Part shown: positions 44,431-57,000 of the stretch, one piece after another
Numbering within the stretch: the stretch's first letter is position 1
Layout: each line of letters starts with the position of its first letter
Made by a program: the position numbers and the translations under genes
Notes under the pieces: model-generated
What the model saw: only the letters and a program-made list of their open reading frames with translations
The model's database searches: none
Told to the model about the DNA's origin: nothing
Assembly (NCBI GenBank): GCA_013076295.1
Contig: RQOL01000811.1
Span: 19,401-83,400, forward strand
DNA length: 64,000 nt
Origin: Sanderia malayensis
Lineage: Eukaryota; Cnidaria; Scyphozoa; Semaeostomeae; Pelagiidae
Direction of reading: 5' to 3'

Positions 44431-44575
44431 GAAAAACTATTAGCCCTGGCACAACTCGGCTTGGCAAACAATTTCTTAAACTTTATTTCACATTTTTTTT
44501 TGTCGTTTCACTTGTATTGTTAGTCGTCGTTTATATCGAATGCTTCGCTCCACTTGCCTTCTAGGGGGGGAGCTA

Positions 44576-44952
44576 TGTAGCGGATTCCCCGCTGACGTCA
44601 GTTTCAGCTCGTTTACTTCCTGGGTCATTCCCAGATGACGCTATCATAGATATATATACAACGTTGCTAAAATAAATATTTTGTAATTCCTAGTTTTACA
44701 TTATTACTCATTGCTTACGCACATAAAATTAGCTTCCTATTCCCTTTTACTAATATATATATTCGTCACTTGATTTAGTTAGTTAGTTATTGTTAGTTCC
44801 AGTTGTTCACTCAAGAAAATCTATAAAATCACAAGTTGTTTGTTTTCATCTCTGAAACCTCTAGAATCTCGAATAAAATCGACACGAACCAAAACATTTG
44901 GTAAGACTGTTAATTGTCTGTTAGTAAGTATTCAAATCTCGTATTTACTAAA
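44576..44952 (+). repeat. Gypsy-2 3' LTR
   Basis: Second LTR, preceded by the G-rich polypurine tract at about 44563-44572. Confidence 0.93.
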
Positions 44953-46205
44953 TAGGTACTGAAAAATCCAAATTTTGAAATACACTCAAAAATGACTCAC
45001 AAGAAGTCGAATTATACTAAATAGGTCCTACTGATCACGTTGAGGCAATTCCTAGACCTCTAGGAGCAATTGTTCAAATTTTAGTCCACCAAGATTTCCC
45101 GCGGATAGCTGTTTAAACTTTCTATCATACATGAAGTAGGTACTGAAAAATTCAATTTTTGAAATAGACTGAAAAATGACTCACAAGGAGTCAAATCATA
45201 CTAAATAGGTCCCACTGATCACGTTGAGACATTTCCCAGCTCTCTAGGAGTAATGGTTTGTGGACCCAGATTTCCCGCGGGTAGCTATTTAAATTTCTAT
45301 CATACACGAAGTAGGTACTGCAAAAATTAAAATTTTGAAATAGACTGAAAAATGACTCACAAGGAGTCAAATCATACTAAATAGGTCCCACTGATCACGT
45401 TGAGACATTTCCCAGCTCTCTAGGAGTAATGGTTCGTGGACCAAGATTTCCCGCGGATAACTTTCTATCATACATGAAGTAGGTACTGAAAAATTCAATT
45501 TTTGAAATAGACTGAAAAATGACTCACAAGAAGTCGAATTATACTAAATAGGACCTACGGATCACGTTGAGGCAATTCCTAGACCTCTAGGAGCAATGGT
45601 TCAAATTTTAGTGCACCCAGATTTCCCGCGGATAGCTGTTTAAACTTTCTATCATACATGAAGTGTGTACTGAAAAATCCTAATTTTGAAATGCACTCAA
45701 AAATGACTCAGAAGGAGTCCAATTATACTATATAGGTCCTACTGATCACGTTGAGACAATTCCCAGCTCTCTAGGAGCAATTGTTCAAATTTTAGTGCAC
45801 CCAGATCTGCCGGGGACAGCTTTTTAAGTTTTCTATCATACATGAAGTAGGTACTGAAAAATTCAATTTTTGAAATAGACTGAAAAATGACTCACAACGA
45901 GTCAAATTATACTAAATAGGTCCTACTGATCACGTTTAGACAATTCCCAGCTCCCTAGGAGTAATGGTTCAAATTTTAGTCCACCAAGATTTCCCGCGGA
46001 TAGCTATTTAAACTTTCTATCATACATGAAGTAGGTACTGAAAAATCCAAATTTTGAAATAGATTGAAAAATGACTCACAAGGAGTCAAATTATGCTAAA
46101 TAGGTCCTACTGATCACGTTGAGACAATTGCCAGCCTTCTAGGAGTACTGGTTCGTGGACCCAGATCTCCCGTGGATAGCTATTTAAATTTTCTATCGTA
46201 CATGA
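44953..46205. repeat. Satellite of about 180 bp, right part
   Basis: Continues the array after the Gypsy-2 insertion, about seven monomers, the last ones more diverged and dying out near 46205. Confidence 0.85.
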
Positions 46206-46984
46206 GTAAGCAATTAAATTTTTTTAAACTCGATATATTGTCCCAAATCATTTGGTAGTTTGAAAACTCATTTTAATGTGCACTCGTAATTTTGAAATTT
46301 GATCTCCAATGATTGTTCCATGCCATTACGCATGCGTATTATACTTCATATTTTATCAGTCCCGCATTTAAAGTGTGCACGGAAACCCTCTTTAACTCCA
46401 GGTGACAGCAAGGAGGGTTGGTGACCCTTGCTTGTGCAAAATGCCACTGGGGGAATTTTAAGCTATTTTCGTTTCAATATTTCTGGCTTTAACATCTTCA
46501 TCGGCAAAACGAGGAAAGAGGGTGAGCTTTAGTGGCTGCTCGGCACGTGGCATAGGTTCCCCCGGGGAAGATAGGGTTTCGCCGTTCTTTGGCGAAATTT
46601 TATTGGAACCGGTTTATTTTCAGATCGGTTTCTTCAAGTTTTCACAATTATTTTTACTTCATTTAAACTGTGTTAAAATTAATTGTTGAAAGTAAGACCG
46701 AAATTTCTCAAAGAAGTATTCTTCAAGAACCTAAGTTTCTCAACTGGAAGTTTCGGCACCCTGAACAGAAAGTGTTAATAAATCTGACTCTATTTGTTAC
46801 CAAAACTACCCTCTGAATTTATTGATTGGGCACATGTGGGGGTTCCGGTAGTACGCATGCGTTTATTAAATTGTTTTCAATGTCCAACGACATCGAACCC
46901 ATCGCCCAGCGGTATCTACGCTCTTCCTTTTCTCTGATTGGTTCATGTGGCGCACGAGAAGATTGGTGTTTCCGGTAAATATGT
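46206..46984. other. No feature seen
   Basis: Sequence between the satellite and the left arm of the inverted gene duplication. Nothing recognised. Confidence 0.45.
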
Positions 46985-47056
46985 GAATTAGATTGCCAAA
47001 TATGGTCTGGAGATAACGTTTCCGGTATCCAGTATCCTTTGCTGAGCAAGTGGGAG

Positions 47057-47076
47057 TATAAAAGCTCAGCCACGTG
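47057..47076 (+). promoter_or_regulatory. TATA box and E-box of the small gene
   Basis: TATAAAAG at 47057-47064 is followed by CACGTG at 47071-47076. The coding ATG is 115-120 bases farther on. The inverted paralogous copy keeps the same TATAAAAG and CACGTG. Confidence 0.6.
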
Positions 47077-47190
47077 AAGTTTGAGGCCTTTGATCTTGGT
47101 TTGTGGAGAGGAAGAATATCGGGATGACTTGGAAGAAATGTCGAAGAAGAACAACGAAGAAAACATGAAAGCTGATGCAACGTAGCAAAG

Positions 47191-47700
47191 ATGGCGGACA
47201 TTTGTAGTTGGACAATGTTTTCATTGTCTTTCGCGACTTCAGTGATTCGTAAATATGTCAATTGGAAAAAAGGCTGGAAGCTGATAGCTGGAACACCTTC
47301 CAAAGGCCTGGAGAAATTATCAGAACTTTCTTCCTTCAGTCAGGTGAGCTTTTTGACCTTGTAGGATGTTTTACGACTATCATTTCTCTTAAATGTATCT
47401 AATTAAAGCTATTTTTACTGGTCGCTGCTTTCAAAATATGATATTTTATCAAGTCAATCTAAATTTGCTTTTCGTTTTCGTGGATATAGCTTGAGAACGT
47501 TCTAGATGACTGGAAAGACTATCCGAAGTTTCTTGATTTAGTGAGGTAAGCTTTTAGGACTATCATTTCTCTTAAATGTATCTATTTGGAGCTATTTATT
47601 ACTTTCACTACTTACTGGTTGCAAGACATGATGCTTATTATGTGAATCTAAATTTGCTTTCAGCTACATGAATGCAATTCAACCGGGAAAACAGGATTGA
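47191..47700 (+). CDS. Small three-exon gene, unknown function (81 residues)
   Basis: Exons 47191-47343 (51 codons from ATGGCGGAC), 47490-47545 and 47664-47700 (stop TGA). The junctions CAG-GTGAGC, TATAG-C, GAG-GTAAGC and TTTCAG-C agree in phase. The product starts MADICSWTMFSLSFATSV, a possible membrane or targeting segment. It continues with a basic linker and then an acidic helical part (LENVLDDWKDYPKFLDLV). I recognise no family. Two more exon-like blocks follow, 48108-48166 and 48346-48433 (ending TAA, with AATAAA near 48476). They are open and phase-compatible with each other (ALSIWGCDERKIRIEPHLV, then LVIRENEAWTQ), but they do not join in frame to exon 3. If exon 2 were spliced straight to 48108 the frame would stop after 12 codons. 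They could belong to a second isoform. Confidence 0.5.
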
Positions 47701-48107
47701 AATATTTCTAAACTGGAGGCAAGTTTCATTTGAAGTTCGTATGTAACATATTTAACTTAGATTTTGAGTTCGTCAGTTGTAAGGAATTAATAAATATATT
47801 GTTCCTCTCAGGCTAAAGAGTTGTTTATTTTGACTTGAGTTGTTTGCTTTTATAGGATTCTAATTATAGGTTTGAAGATTTGATTTAAATTTTGTTTGAA
47901 TTCTTAAATCAAATTTTATATATGTTTGTTGATTCTGATGCGAAACCACGAGTCGCCAAGGTAAAAAAAATAGTTCAGTAATGCCAGCTTCGATGCATAG
48001 TTCATTCTAACTCATTGAAATTAGCATAGTTAAATGTATTAACATAAGTTATGCCAAATAGTGACATAAATTGATACGTATTATAACATGTGTTGTTTCA
48101 ATTTCAG

Positions 48108-48433
48108 GCCTTGTCCATCTGGGGATGTGATGAAAGAAAAATAAGAATAGAACCACATCTTGTAACGTAAGATAAAAATTGAAGTTGTATTTAAACAGTT
48201 TAATAATCTTTTTTAAATATCTTTAGTAGTGTATATTCAATGTTTAATGTCTTTCATACTACTGATTTATAATTTATACAGATTTATGCTACATTTGTTG
48301 TGAATTGAAATACTAATGAATTAATGCATCGATTTTAACTTGTAGATTGGTCATCCGCGAAAATGAAGCTTGGACCCAAAATCTAAAAACGAAACGAGAA
48401 AGGCCAGAAAGAACACAAAAAAGATTATTATAA
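48108..48433 (+). CDS. Two further candidate exons downstream of the small gene
   Basis: 48108-48166 follows AATTTCAG and precedes GTAAGATA. 48346-48433 follows ACTTGTAG and ends with TAA. Together they read ALSIWGCDERKIRIEPHLVT, then LVIRENEAWTQNLKTKRE and a basic tail. The intron phases agree (2 then 1). AATAAA lies about 45 bases past the stop. The link to the upstream exons is unresolved. Confidence 0.4.
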
Positions 48434-49190
48434 AGAACTAAAGATTGTGTAATGGACAATTAACTTTATATTTGCAATAAAAACAATTATGTGTGCGATG
48501 TTAAAGTTGAATGAATACATAAAATCTTTTGTTTGAAAATTTTTATGTGTTGTTGCTGTCGTCTGTCACTTCCTCCCACTTTTTCATACTTATAATATCT
48601 ATTATATCCAAATTCGCTATTCTGGGACTTCCTGGATTAATAGGTTATTTGTAAACAATGGACTCCCTGAGATACAAACAAAATGGAGATACGAGACAGA
48701 GAAATTACCTCATCCTATAAAGGATTCAATTATACTTTTCGCGTTCAAGTAAACTGGCTATATGATTATGCCGAGAAAATGAAATAAAAAGAATTAACAT
48801 TACAGAAATCTTTTAAATAACGCAAGTCGCGTAGTTTCAAATGAAAACTGGCCTACTCAAAGATTGCTTGGCGGAAAACGAAGAAGAAGCGTCGGATATT
48901 TTCACCAGCTTCTTAACCATCAGCTTTTCTTTTATTTCACCATTCTGTAGATAAATAAAACTTGAATATCAGTAAGGTTTGTGCTGTGACAATTAACTAT
49001 TCATTACAGCAAAATATTCCTTAAAATAAGACCATTATTCCATGCCATTTTTGATTCGCTTATTGCATTGTTAGGTATTCACTGAGTTTCAAATATGTAC
49101 AAACAATTTCAGCATTTTTCATAAGTTCATTCGAAGTGATCTCTTCTAATCTTAAATTTTGCGACCAGAGAACCATCAAAAAGAAAAATA
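48434..49190. other. No feature seen
   Basis: AT-rich spacer between the two arms of the inverted gene duplication. Confidence 0.45.
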
Positions 49191-49226
49191 ACTTAAAACA
49201 CAGAAGTGATAGTCCTAAAAGATTAC

Positions 49227-49581
49227 CTCACCGAGTCAAGAAACTTCGGATAGTGTTTCCAATCATTTAGAACGTGTTCCAGCTGCATTTACATTGCTGA
49301 AAAATAAAAATAAATTTAGATTGATTAATAACGTCATCATATTTTGCAGCCAGTGACAAGTAAAAAATATCACGAAATAGATAATAAATTCTAAAGCCTA
49401 AGGCATCCTACAAGGTCAAAAAGCTTACCTGATTGAAGGAAGAAAGTTCGCATAACTTCTCCAGGCCTTTGGAAGGTGTTCCAGCTATCAGCTTACAGGC
49501 TTCTTTCTATTTGACATATTTAGCAATGACTAAAGTCTTGAAAGACAAGGAAAGGATAATCCAACAACAAATGTCCGCCAT
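49227..49581 (-). pseudogene. Inverted, broken copy of the small gene
   Basis: Exon 1 equivalent at 49581-49429 (153 nt, the same length as the intact copy) and exon 2 equivalent at 49282-49227 (56 nt, same length), with splice borders kept. An in-frame TAG in exon 1 follows AKYVK, truncating the product at about 24 residues. The promoter side (49680-49800) is also duplicated. So the arms 46985-47560 and about 49200-49800 form an inverted duplication in which only the left copy is open. Confidence 0.65.
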
Positions 49582-49799
49582 CTTTGTCACATAGCATCAG
49601 CTTCCATGTTTTTCTTCGTTGTTCTTCTTCGACATTTCTTCCAAGTCATCCCGATATTCTTCCTCTCCACAAACCAAGATCAAAGGCCTCAAACTCCACG
49701 TGGCTGAGCTTTTATACTCCCAATGGCTCAGCAAAGCATACTGGGTACCGGAAACGTTATCTCCAGGCCATATTTAGCAATCTCATTTACAACGAGTTT

Positions 49800-50440
49800 G
49801 AAGACCGCTGGACGACAATGCCCGTCAATTCAATTCAATTGATAGCTGCTCTGTTGACAAAAAATTCCAGTTACAGAGCAGACCAATAAGAACCATAAAG
49901 GGCCTCCAGGATGATATTTCTCCTCAAAACAATAGAAAAAACAAAGACCTATTGTTTCTGAACAATAGACTGGATTCAAATTTTACAGTACCATGAGTTT
50001 TTACAGCGCCAAATTCAATGTTGTTCACCTTTTTGATTATTCTACCAAGTCTTCTTGCAGTTTTCTAATTGACAATTGACCTATAATACAAAAATGAAAG
50101 TTTTATGACAGATATTTAAATACACAAAGCAGAAGCACAGAAAAGGACAAGAATTTGAATATGGAAAAAAGTGAATCAAATTTCAATGAAATATTCAAAG
50201 CTGCATACCTTGAAATGAGCTGTTCACTAGGAGTCAACCAGCACGTAAATTGCCATCACATTTAAAATGTCGACAATTAATGAACGCATTACGTCATATA
50301 GCATTCAGCATTGCATTAACATTGTATAATTACGTAATAATATCATAGACATAAACAGGCACTGATCTAAGCGTACAAAATTCGAATATTGATCTATTAG
50401 TAGCAATTGTAAGATGTCAGCCTTCTATTTGTAAACGTAG
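49800..50440. other. No feature seen
   Basis: AT-rich, no recognisable motif or repeat end. Confidence 0.45.
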
Positions 50441-50650
50441 AAAGTGACTTGATAAAAGGACAGATTGATAGAGAGGTTGGTTTGATAGAGAGGATGGTTC
50501 AATAGAGAGGATGACTTGATAAAAAGGATAGACTGATGATAGAGAGGATGGTTCAATAGAGAGGATGGTTTAACAGAGAGAGTGGTTCAAGAAAGAAGAT
50601 AGTTTAATAGAAAAGATGGTTTAATAGAGATGATGGATAGTTTGAAAGAG
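50440..50650. repeat. Degenerate 19-20 bp tandem repeat
   Basis: Units like GAGAGGATGGTTCAATAGA, about ten imperfect copies. Confidence 0.65.
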
Positions 50651-51042
50651 AAAGTAAAAATAAGATTTCTTAAATAAAAGACAATCTATAACTAACTAAC
50701 AATATCTACATATTAAAAACATACGAAAGTTCAATTCTCAAACTAATTAACTTACTCCAATTAATTATCACAACAAAAGTCAAAAAAGATACACAATTAT
50801 CTGAAAATTCGACAAATAAATTAGAATAATTTATTCATCTCGAATAAATTAGAGCCTCGAATTGTTTTTGAATTATTTTCAGAAGTCTAGACCAAGGTTT
50901 CCCGATAATATAATACGTTGATGACGTCATCAGTGAACAACAAACGCCAGAAAACACGAGGTCCATAATGTGACGTCACGATAACATGGCGTCTCAATAA
51001 ATATGATTAGAAGATGTAATGGAAGAGGATATGAGAAAAATC

Positions 51043-51090
51043 TCAGCTTTCAATAAGGATGTCTTTTTTTGCAAACATTAACATGCCACC
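51043..51090 (-). CDS. RBPMS-like terminal exon
   Basis: Acceptor TTTCTTTTCAG before 51090, then 15 codons (GGMLMFAKKDILIES) and TGA. Joins in phase 0 after the exon ending MAGE. Weak conservation makes this the least certain exon of the gene. Confidence 0.5.
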   Translation of the reverse strand, partial: GGMLMFAKKDILIES

Positions 51091-54000
51091 CTGAAAAGAA
51101 ACAGAAGGCCTGTTAATGTTTGCTACGTTTATAGAAGAAGAAAGAAATACGAAGCAGAGAATCAATGAGATATGAGGCAGAGAATCAAGGAGATACGATG
51201 CAGAGAATCAAGGAGATACGAGGCAGAGAATCAAGAAGATACCAGACAAAGAAGCAAGGAGATATGAGTCAGAGAATCAAGGAGATATGAGGCAGAGAAT
51301 CAAGGAGATACGATGCAGAGAATCAAGGAGATATGAGGCAGAGAATCAAGGAGATATGAGGCAGAGAATCAAGGAGATATGAGGCAGAGAATCAAGGAGA
51401 TACGATGCAGAGAATCAAGGAGATACGAGGCAGAGAATCAAGGAGATACCAGACAAAGAAGCAAGGAGATATGAGGCAGAGAATCAAGGAGATACGATGC
51501 AGAGAATCAAGGAGATATGAGGCAGAGAATCAAGGAGATATGAGGCAGAGAATCAAGGAGATATGAGGCAGAGAATCAAGGAGATACGATGCAGAGAATC
51601 AAGGAGATATGAGGCAGAGAATCAAGGAGATATGAGTCAGAGAATCAAGGAGATACGAAGCAGAGAATCAAGGAGATACCAAGCAGAGAATCAATGAGTT
51701 AAATATAAGCTTTTTGATTCTATGTCGAGTGCAAAGAAGAATAAACTCACCTCGCCAGCCATTTTGTTTCTTGCGAATTCAATCCTCATAGCACCAGTCT
51801 CGGATGATCGAAGAATATGACTAAAATTAAAATAACAAAATTAAATCTCCTAAAATTGAGCATAAAGTTTCAATTCACACTTGACAACAACTGACATTTG
51901 GATGGGATGTGTAAAATAGAAGCTTGCGACCCAAAAGATATGTAAAGTGCAAAAATAGGTATTTATTTGAAAGCTTGGAAAGCATAAGATAAAGGAACAT
52001 CAAAGCGTAGTTAACTTAGGCCGTAAGAAAAACTAAGTATTTACAGGCAATTGAAATTATACACCACAGCCTTTGCAATTTCTATAAATTTATAATCCAC
52101 AGAAAGTAAACAAATGTAATTGATGATAATTAATGATAATTAATGATGATTATGTTAATTATGTGATGTTAATTATGAGGAATGATAATTTACCCATTAA
52201 GTAGTTGTCTGGCTTGCATTGCAGTTACAACGTCGTAAAATTCAACAAAGCAAACGGGTGTTGTGTTTTTGTTGCGCAATACTTTGAGTCGACGATAGCC
52301 AGGCATTCTGGAGGATGCAAAAATTTGCAAAATTAGAGATGGTGTCATAGTGAGGGAGCTTAGCGTTACAATCGTGCATTTTATGATACCAGCATGAAAC
52401 TTGGCACACATGTAGAGTTGAACATTCTGAAAAAAATAGGGTCGGAACCCCAATCGAAATTCGCCCCTAAATGCTATTTTTAGACCAAAGTACTCGGACC
52501 CAGTCCTTAATGAGAAAACTATCGATTTACACCTTATTAAGCATGTCAGCTTCCTAAAAACTGCAAAATCGTGATCAGCGTCGTCAATTTAGTTCATTTC
52601 AACAAAAAAATTTTAATTATAGGCCTTCTACAAAAAGTAGCTATGACGTCATATTTTTGATGACGTCATAGATTTTTCAAAAATCGCAAAAAGTGAAAAT
52701 TAAATGCCAATTTTTAGAACCTGATTCCAACAAAATCGCAATTGGTTAAGATATAACGAAGTCAGAGCTCCAAATTACCATTAACACAAGACAAATGATT
52801 ACACTCTTTTCTTTTTATAAGAATACTGACAATTTTTCTGAGCCTCGATGTTTTCCATTGTTATTCTTAAATTTCCATTGTTTTTTTGCAATTTTGAGCC
52901 TCAATATTCTTATAAAATTTATTCTTATAAAGAAAAAAGAGTGTAGCGTATAAATAACAGGACTTATCCGCATTGTCCATTGCAAAGACAGAGCTCTGTA
53001 CATTCCACATCAAATTGTCTGCATTTGCATCGATTGGAGCACTGAGTCTTGCAACTGCATTTTATCAATTCTTGGCAAGCTTTCGATGCCTCGGGTATCG
53101 TCATCCAGAGAGGTAGTACTGATTCTTCATTCTGAAGCCAACCCCAATCATCAACATCTGGCAGGTTCTGCATGGGCAACAATGACTGCCCCCGGACTTT
53201 TCTACAACAAGGAAATAAAAAGTTTTTACAAGAACGAAGTTAGGTGATTCTTGTTGGTTTTCAGTTCATGTATTCAGTGAAAGCAGCTCTCTTTATATGT
53301 TGCTTTAAGGAATTACTTGTGGGAGGTGAACTTTCGCTAGGACATTCTTTTTTGGTGAAGTGATATCTTCGATACTCATTAATCTCTTTAATCGGGCTTG
53401 ATCTGTTGTACATCGGTATAACGAACCGTTCAATCTGATTGTTGTCGTGCTCATTTGGCTCGGCCGTCTCGCAATTTGGAAGCCTGAAAAAGAAAAAAGG
53501 ATAATAAGTGCCTCAGGTTCATGTGATGCATTGTAAACATCAAATGAGGAGCATATTTGCAAAAGAATATATAGCAGAACGTAAATACTTTAAACGCTTA
53601 TTTGACGAAGGTCTCCGTTATCTCTGGAAAAATTTTCCATGTAGACCAAGCAATCTTTTTGCCTTTTCCACGGAATGCTGAAGCATTATCACAACCAGTA
53701 AATGAATACCAGAATGGCAATCCGCTGCATGTATCAGGTTTTTAGTTCTGTGACATATTCATGTTACCTTGCGCACCATGGATACCGATTAGTTGTGCTG
53801 TTCTTGTGCTTCTTCAGTGAGTTGGGTGTCGAAGAGCTTTGGATCGAGTTTGGTGTGGGTGAATTAAGGTGGTTGCCGATACATGAATATGTCATAAAAT
53901 TAGGACCTGATACATGCAGCGGATTGCCATTCTGGTATTCATTTACTGGTTGTGATAATGCTTCAGCATTCCGTGGAAAAGGCAAAAAGATTGCTTGGTC

Positions 54001-57000
54001 TACATGGAAAATTTTTCCAGAGATAACGGAGACCTTCGTCAAATAAGCATTTAAAGTATTTATGTTCTGCTATATATTCTTTTGCAAATATGCTCCTCAT
54101 TTGATGTTTACAATGCATCACATGAACCTGAGGCATTTATTATCCTTTTTTCTTTTTCAGGCTTCCAAATTGCGAGACGGCCGAGCCAAATGAGCACGAC
54201 AACAATCAGATTGAACGGTTCGTTATACCGATGTACAACAGATCAAGCCCGATTAAAGAGATTAATGAGTATCGAAGATATCACTTCACCAAAAAAGAAT
54301 GTCCTAGCGAAAGTTCACCTCCCACAAGTAATTCCTTAAAGCAACATATAAAGAGAGCTGCTTTCACTGAATACATGAACTGAAAACCAACAAGAATCAC
54401 CTAACTTCGTTCTTGTAAAAACTTTTTATTTCCTTGTTGTAGAAAAGTCCGGGGGCAGTCATTGTTGCCCATGCAGAACCTGCCAGATGTTGATGATTGG
54501 GGTTGGCTTCAGAATGAAGACTCAGTACTACCTCTCTGGATGACGATACCCGAGGCATCGAAAGCTTGCCAAGAATTGATAAAATGCAGTTGCAAGACTC
54601 AGTGCTCCAATCGATGCAAATGCAGACAATTTGATGTGGAATGTACAGAGCTCTGTCTTTGCAATGGACAATGCGGATAAGTCCTGTTATTTATACGCTA
54701 ATCATTTGTCTTGTGTTAATGGTAATTTGGAGCTCTGACTTCGTTATATCTTAACCAATTGCGATTTTGTTGGAATCAGGTTCTAAAAATTGGCATTTAA
54801 TTTTCACTTTTTGCGATTTTTGAAAAATCTATGACGTCATCAAAAATATGACGTCATAGCTACTGTTTGTAGAAGGCCTATAATTAAAATTTTTTTGTTG
54901 AAATGAACTAAATTGACGACGCTGATCACGATTTTGCAGTTTTTAGGGAGCTGACATGCTTAATAAGGTGTAAATCGATAGTTTTCTCATTAAGGACTGG
55001 GTCCGAGTACTTTGGTCTAAAAATAGCATTTAGGGGCGAATTTCGATTGGGGTTCCGACCCTATTTTTTTCAGCATGTTCAACTCTACATGTGTGCCAAG
55101 TTTCATGCTGGTATCATAAAATGCACGATTGTCGTGATAAATGACTCTAAGCTTCTCCACTATCATATTGAAAGGGTTTTCTATGATGCTAATGAGAGTC
55201 AAGGAAAGGAGAGAGGTTAAGTCACTGATGGAAGAAAGAAAAGAGAGGTATTAAGACAACATGAACAATAAAACAAGAAATGGTGTCAGTTTAAAATATT
55301 GAAAGGGTTTTCTATGATGCTAATAATAAGAGTGAAGGAAAGGAGAGAGGTTAAGTCACTGATGTAGGTTAAGTCACTGATAGATGAAAGAAGACAGTTG
55401 TTTGAGCCATTGACATAAAACATTTGTTGCAGTTAAAAACTGTTTAATGTTGAGGAGAGAGTCCAAAGTCCAAGCCAACTTACCCAGCGAATATTCCGTT
55501 GAGCTCCTCCTCAGTGGTTCGGCTGCCCAGATTGGCGACGAATAATGTCGTACAGGGAGGATTAGCATCGACGTGATTCATTTGAGGCAACCCCCCGTGA
55601 TTGACAAGTGCCGCTGCATTGATGTATGTGTTGGGTGCGTGTGGCGACAGGGGGGAGTGCAAATGCTGAAAAAGAAATCAATTATCTTACTAGAATAGTG
55701 ACCAATGGCGAAATGTGAAAAGGTAACTGCGTTCTTTTATAAGTGCTTGCAAGATTCAATGTTAAATGGCTAAAGTAAATTTAATGCTGAGGTATCAAAT
55801 TGTGATTAAGTGAACACGTGATTCTGTGATTAAGTGATCAAGTGGTTAAGTGATTAAGTGATTAAGTGATTAAGTGATTAAGTGATTAAGTGATTAAGTG
55901 ATTTGTGATATTGTGATATTGTGATATTGTGATATTGTGATATTGTGATATTGTGATATTGTGATATTGTGATATGTAGTGATATTGTGATTAAGGTTAT
56001 GATTAAAGGGCTTATGCAGCCAAAAATGACCTATCGTTTTTTTTTGCTGAAATGGAGAGAAAAAGATCTGAGTACCACTATGAACCTATTTTGAGTGTTT
56101 TCTGATGAGTATAAGTATGTTTTATTTAAGCTCAAACCCACCCATGTCTGTAGAAACGCGTGACGTCACAGTGATGACACGAGAATCGACTTCCCATGGG
56201 GTTTGTATGGGAAATTTCGACCTCGCGTCACAATTTTTTAATAACTTGAGATAGCGCAAAGCGATTTTGATTCTCTCACCAGTGGCAAAAATACCGATGT
56301 TTTTCTCACATTATGAGCTGATTTCCGTTGCTTTTGATCAAAAGTGGGATTTATAACAAATTTTTGAAAAAAATAAAATTTTCGTGATTTTGGTTTTCTG
56401 TGACGTCACATTGAACCAAGTTATGTTCTCTGCACAAGAAACGCAGACGCGAGAAACAGTATGAGACTGGAAGTGAAACTTGCCATTTATTTCAAAATGT
56501 CGGATAGCTGTGATTATACCAGTTCTAGCTCCTAATAGCAGCGAAAAAGACAAAGTAGTCCTAATAGCAGCGAAAAAGACAAAGATTATTCTGTAGTTAG
56601 TTTGCATGTTCAAAGCGCGTGCGAAAAGAGAGCCCCTCGCCAGCAGACCTGGAGTCGACTACTACGGCGATAACGATTCTGCATGTGACGGCCTATCCCT
56701 TCAAGAGATGTCCGCTTTGAAAATAGAAGTTCTGTTGATGAATAGTTAGTGTATATTGTCATTGAGAAGTCCACGGCCGTTATTAAACTTCATTTTATTA
56801 CAGTGCAGTCATTCCAATTTTATTCATCTGCAAGGCCCAAGAGAGCACCGGGCCAAGAGAGCACCGCTGTGACTGTTGTCGAAAAATTTTCACTCCGATC
56901 AGCGTTTGTTGACCGCGTCTGCTGAGAGATCTGCGCATCACTGTGATGTCACAGTTTTCTACAAAAAGTTGCCAAAATGCTCACTTTGGCAATGAATAAC

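Larger units (their letters stand above)
39814..44952 (+). mobile_element. Gypsy-2 LTR retrotransposon, intact and recent
   Basis: LTRs are 39814-40190 and 44576-44952, 377 bp each. By eye they are identical, so the insertion is recent. A TAGG duplication (39810-39813, 44953-44956) flanks it, or TAGGT if the LTR starts one base later. The primer-binding region TTGGTGACCACGAAGTG follows the 5' LTR, and a polypurine tract (AGGGGGGGAG) precedes the 3' LTR. gag and pol are open and overlap with the pol frame at -1. It is inserted in a satellite array. Intact frames and matching LTRs make it a candidate active element. Confidence 0.95.
52368..55132. repeat. 1.23-kb palindrome (inverted repeat) in RBPMS-like intron
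   Basis: The left arm is 52368-53739 and the right arm 53905-55132, separated by 165 bp. Both begin at ACAATCGTGCATTTTATGAT and its inverse. Without the 144-bp MITE insertion the left arm is exactly as long as the right (1228 bp), and only scattered substitutions separate them. Each arm carries the same broken Cys-rich repeat gene, facing outwards from the centre. Confidence 0.92.

Noticed and set aside
46819..47303. 115- and 145-codon minus-strand frames
   Set aside because: Antisense to the promoter and first exon of the small gene; they carry no family motifs.
51160..51700. CRISPR-like array (short repeats, 23 bp)
   Set aside because: The units are directly adjacent with no unique spacers. 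It is eukaryotic DNA with no cas genes.
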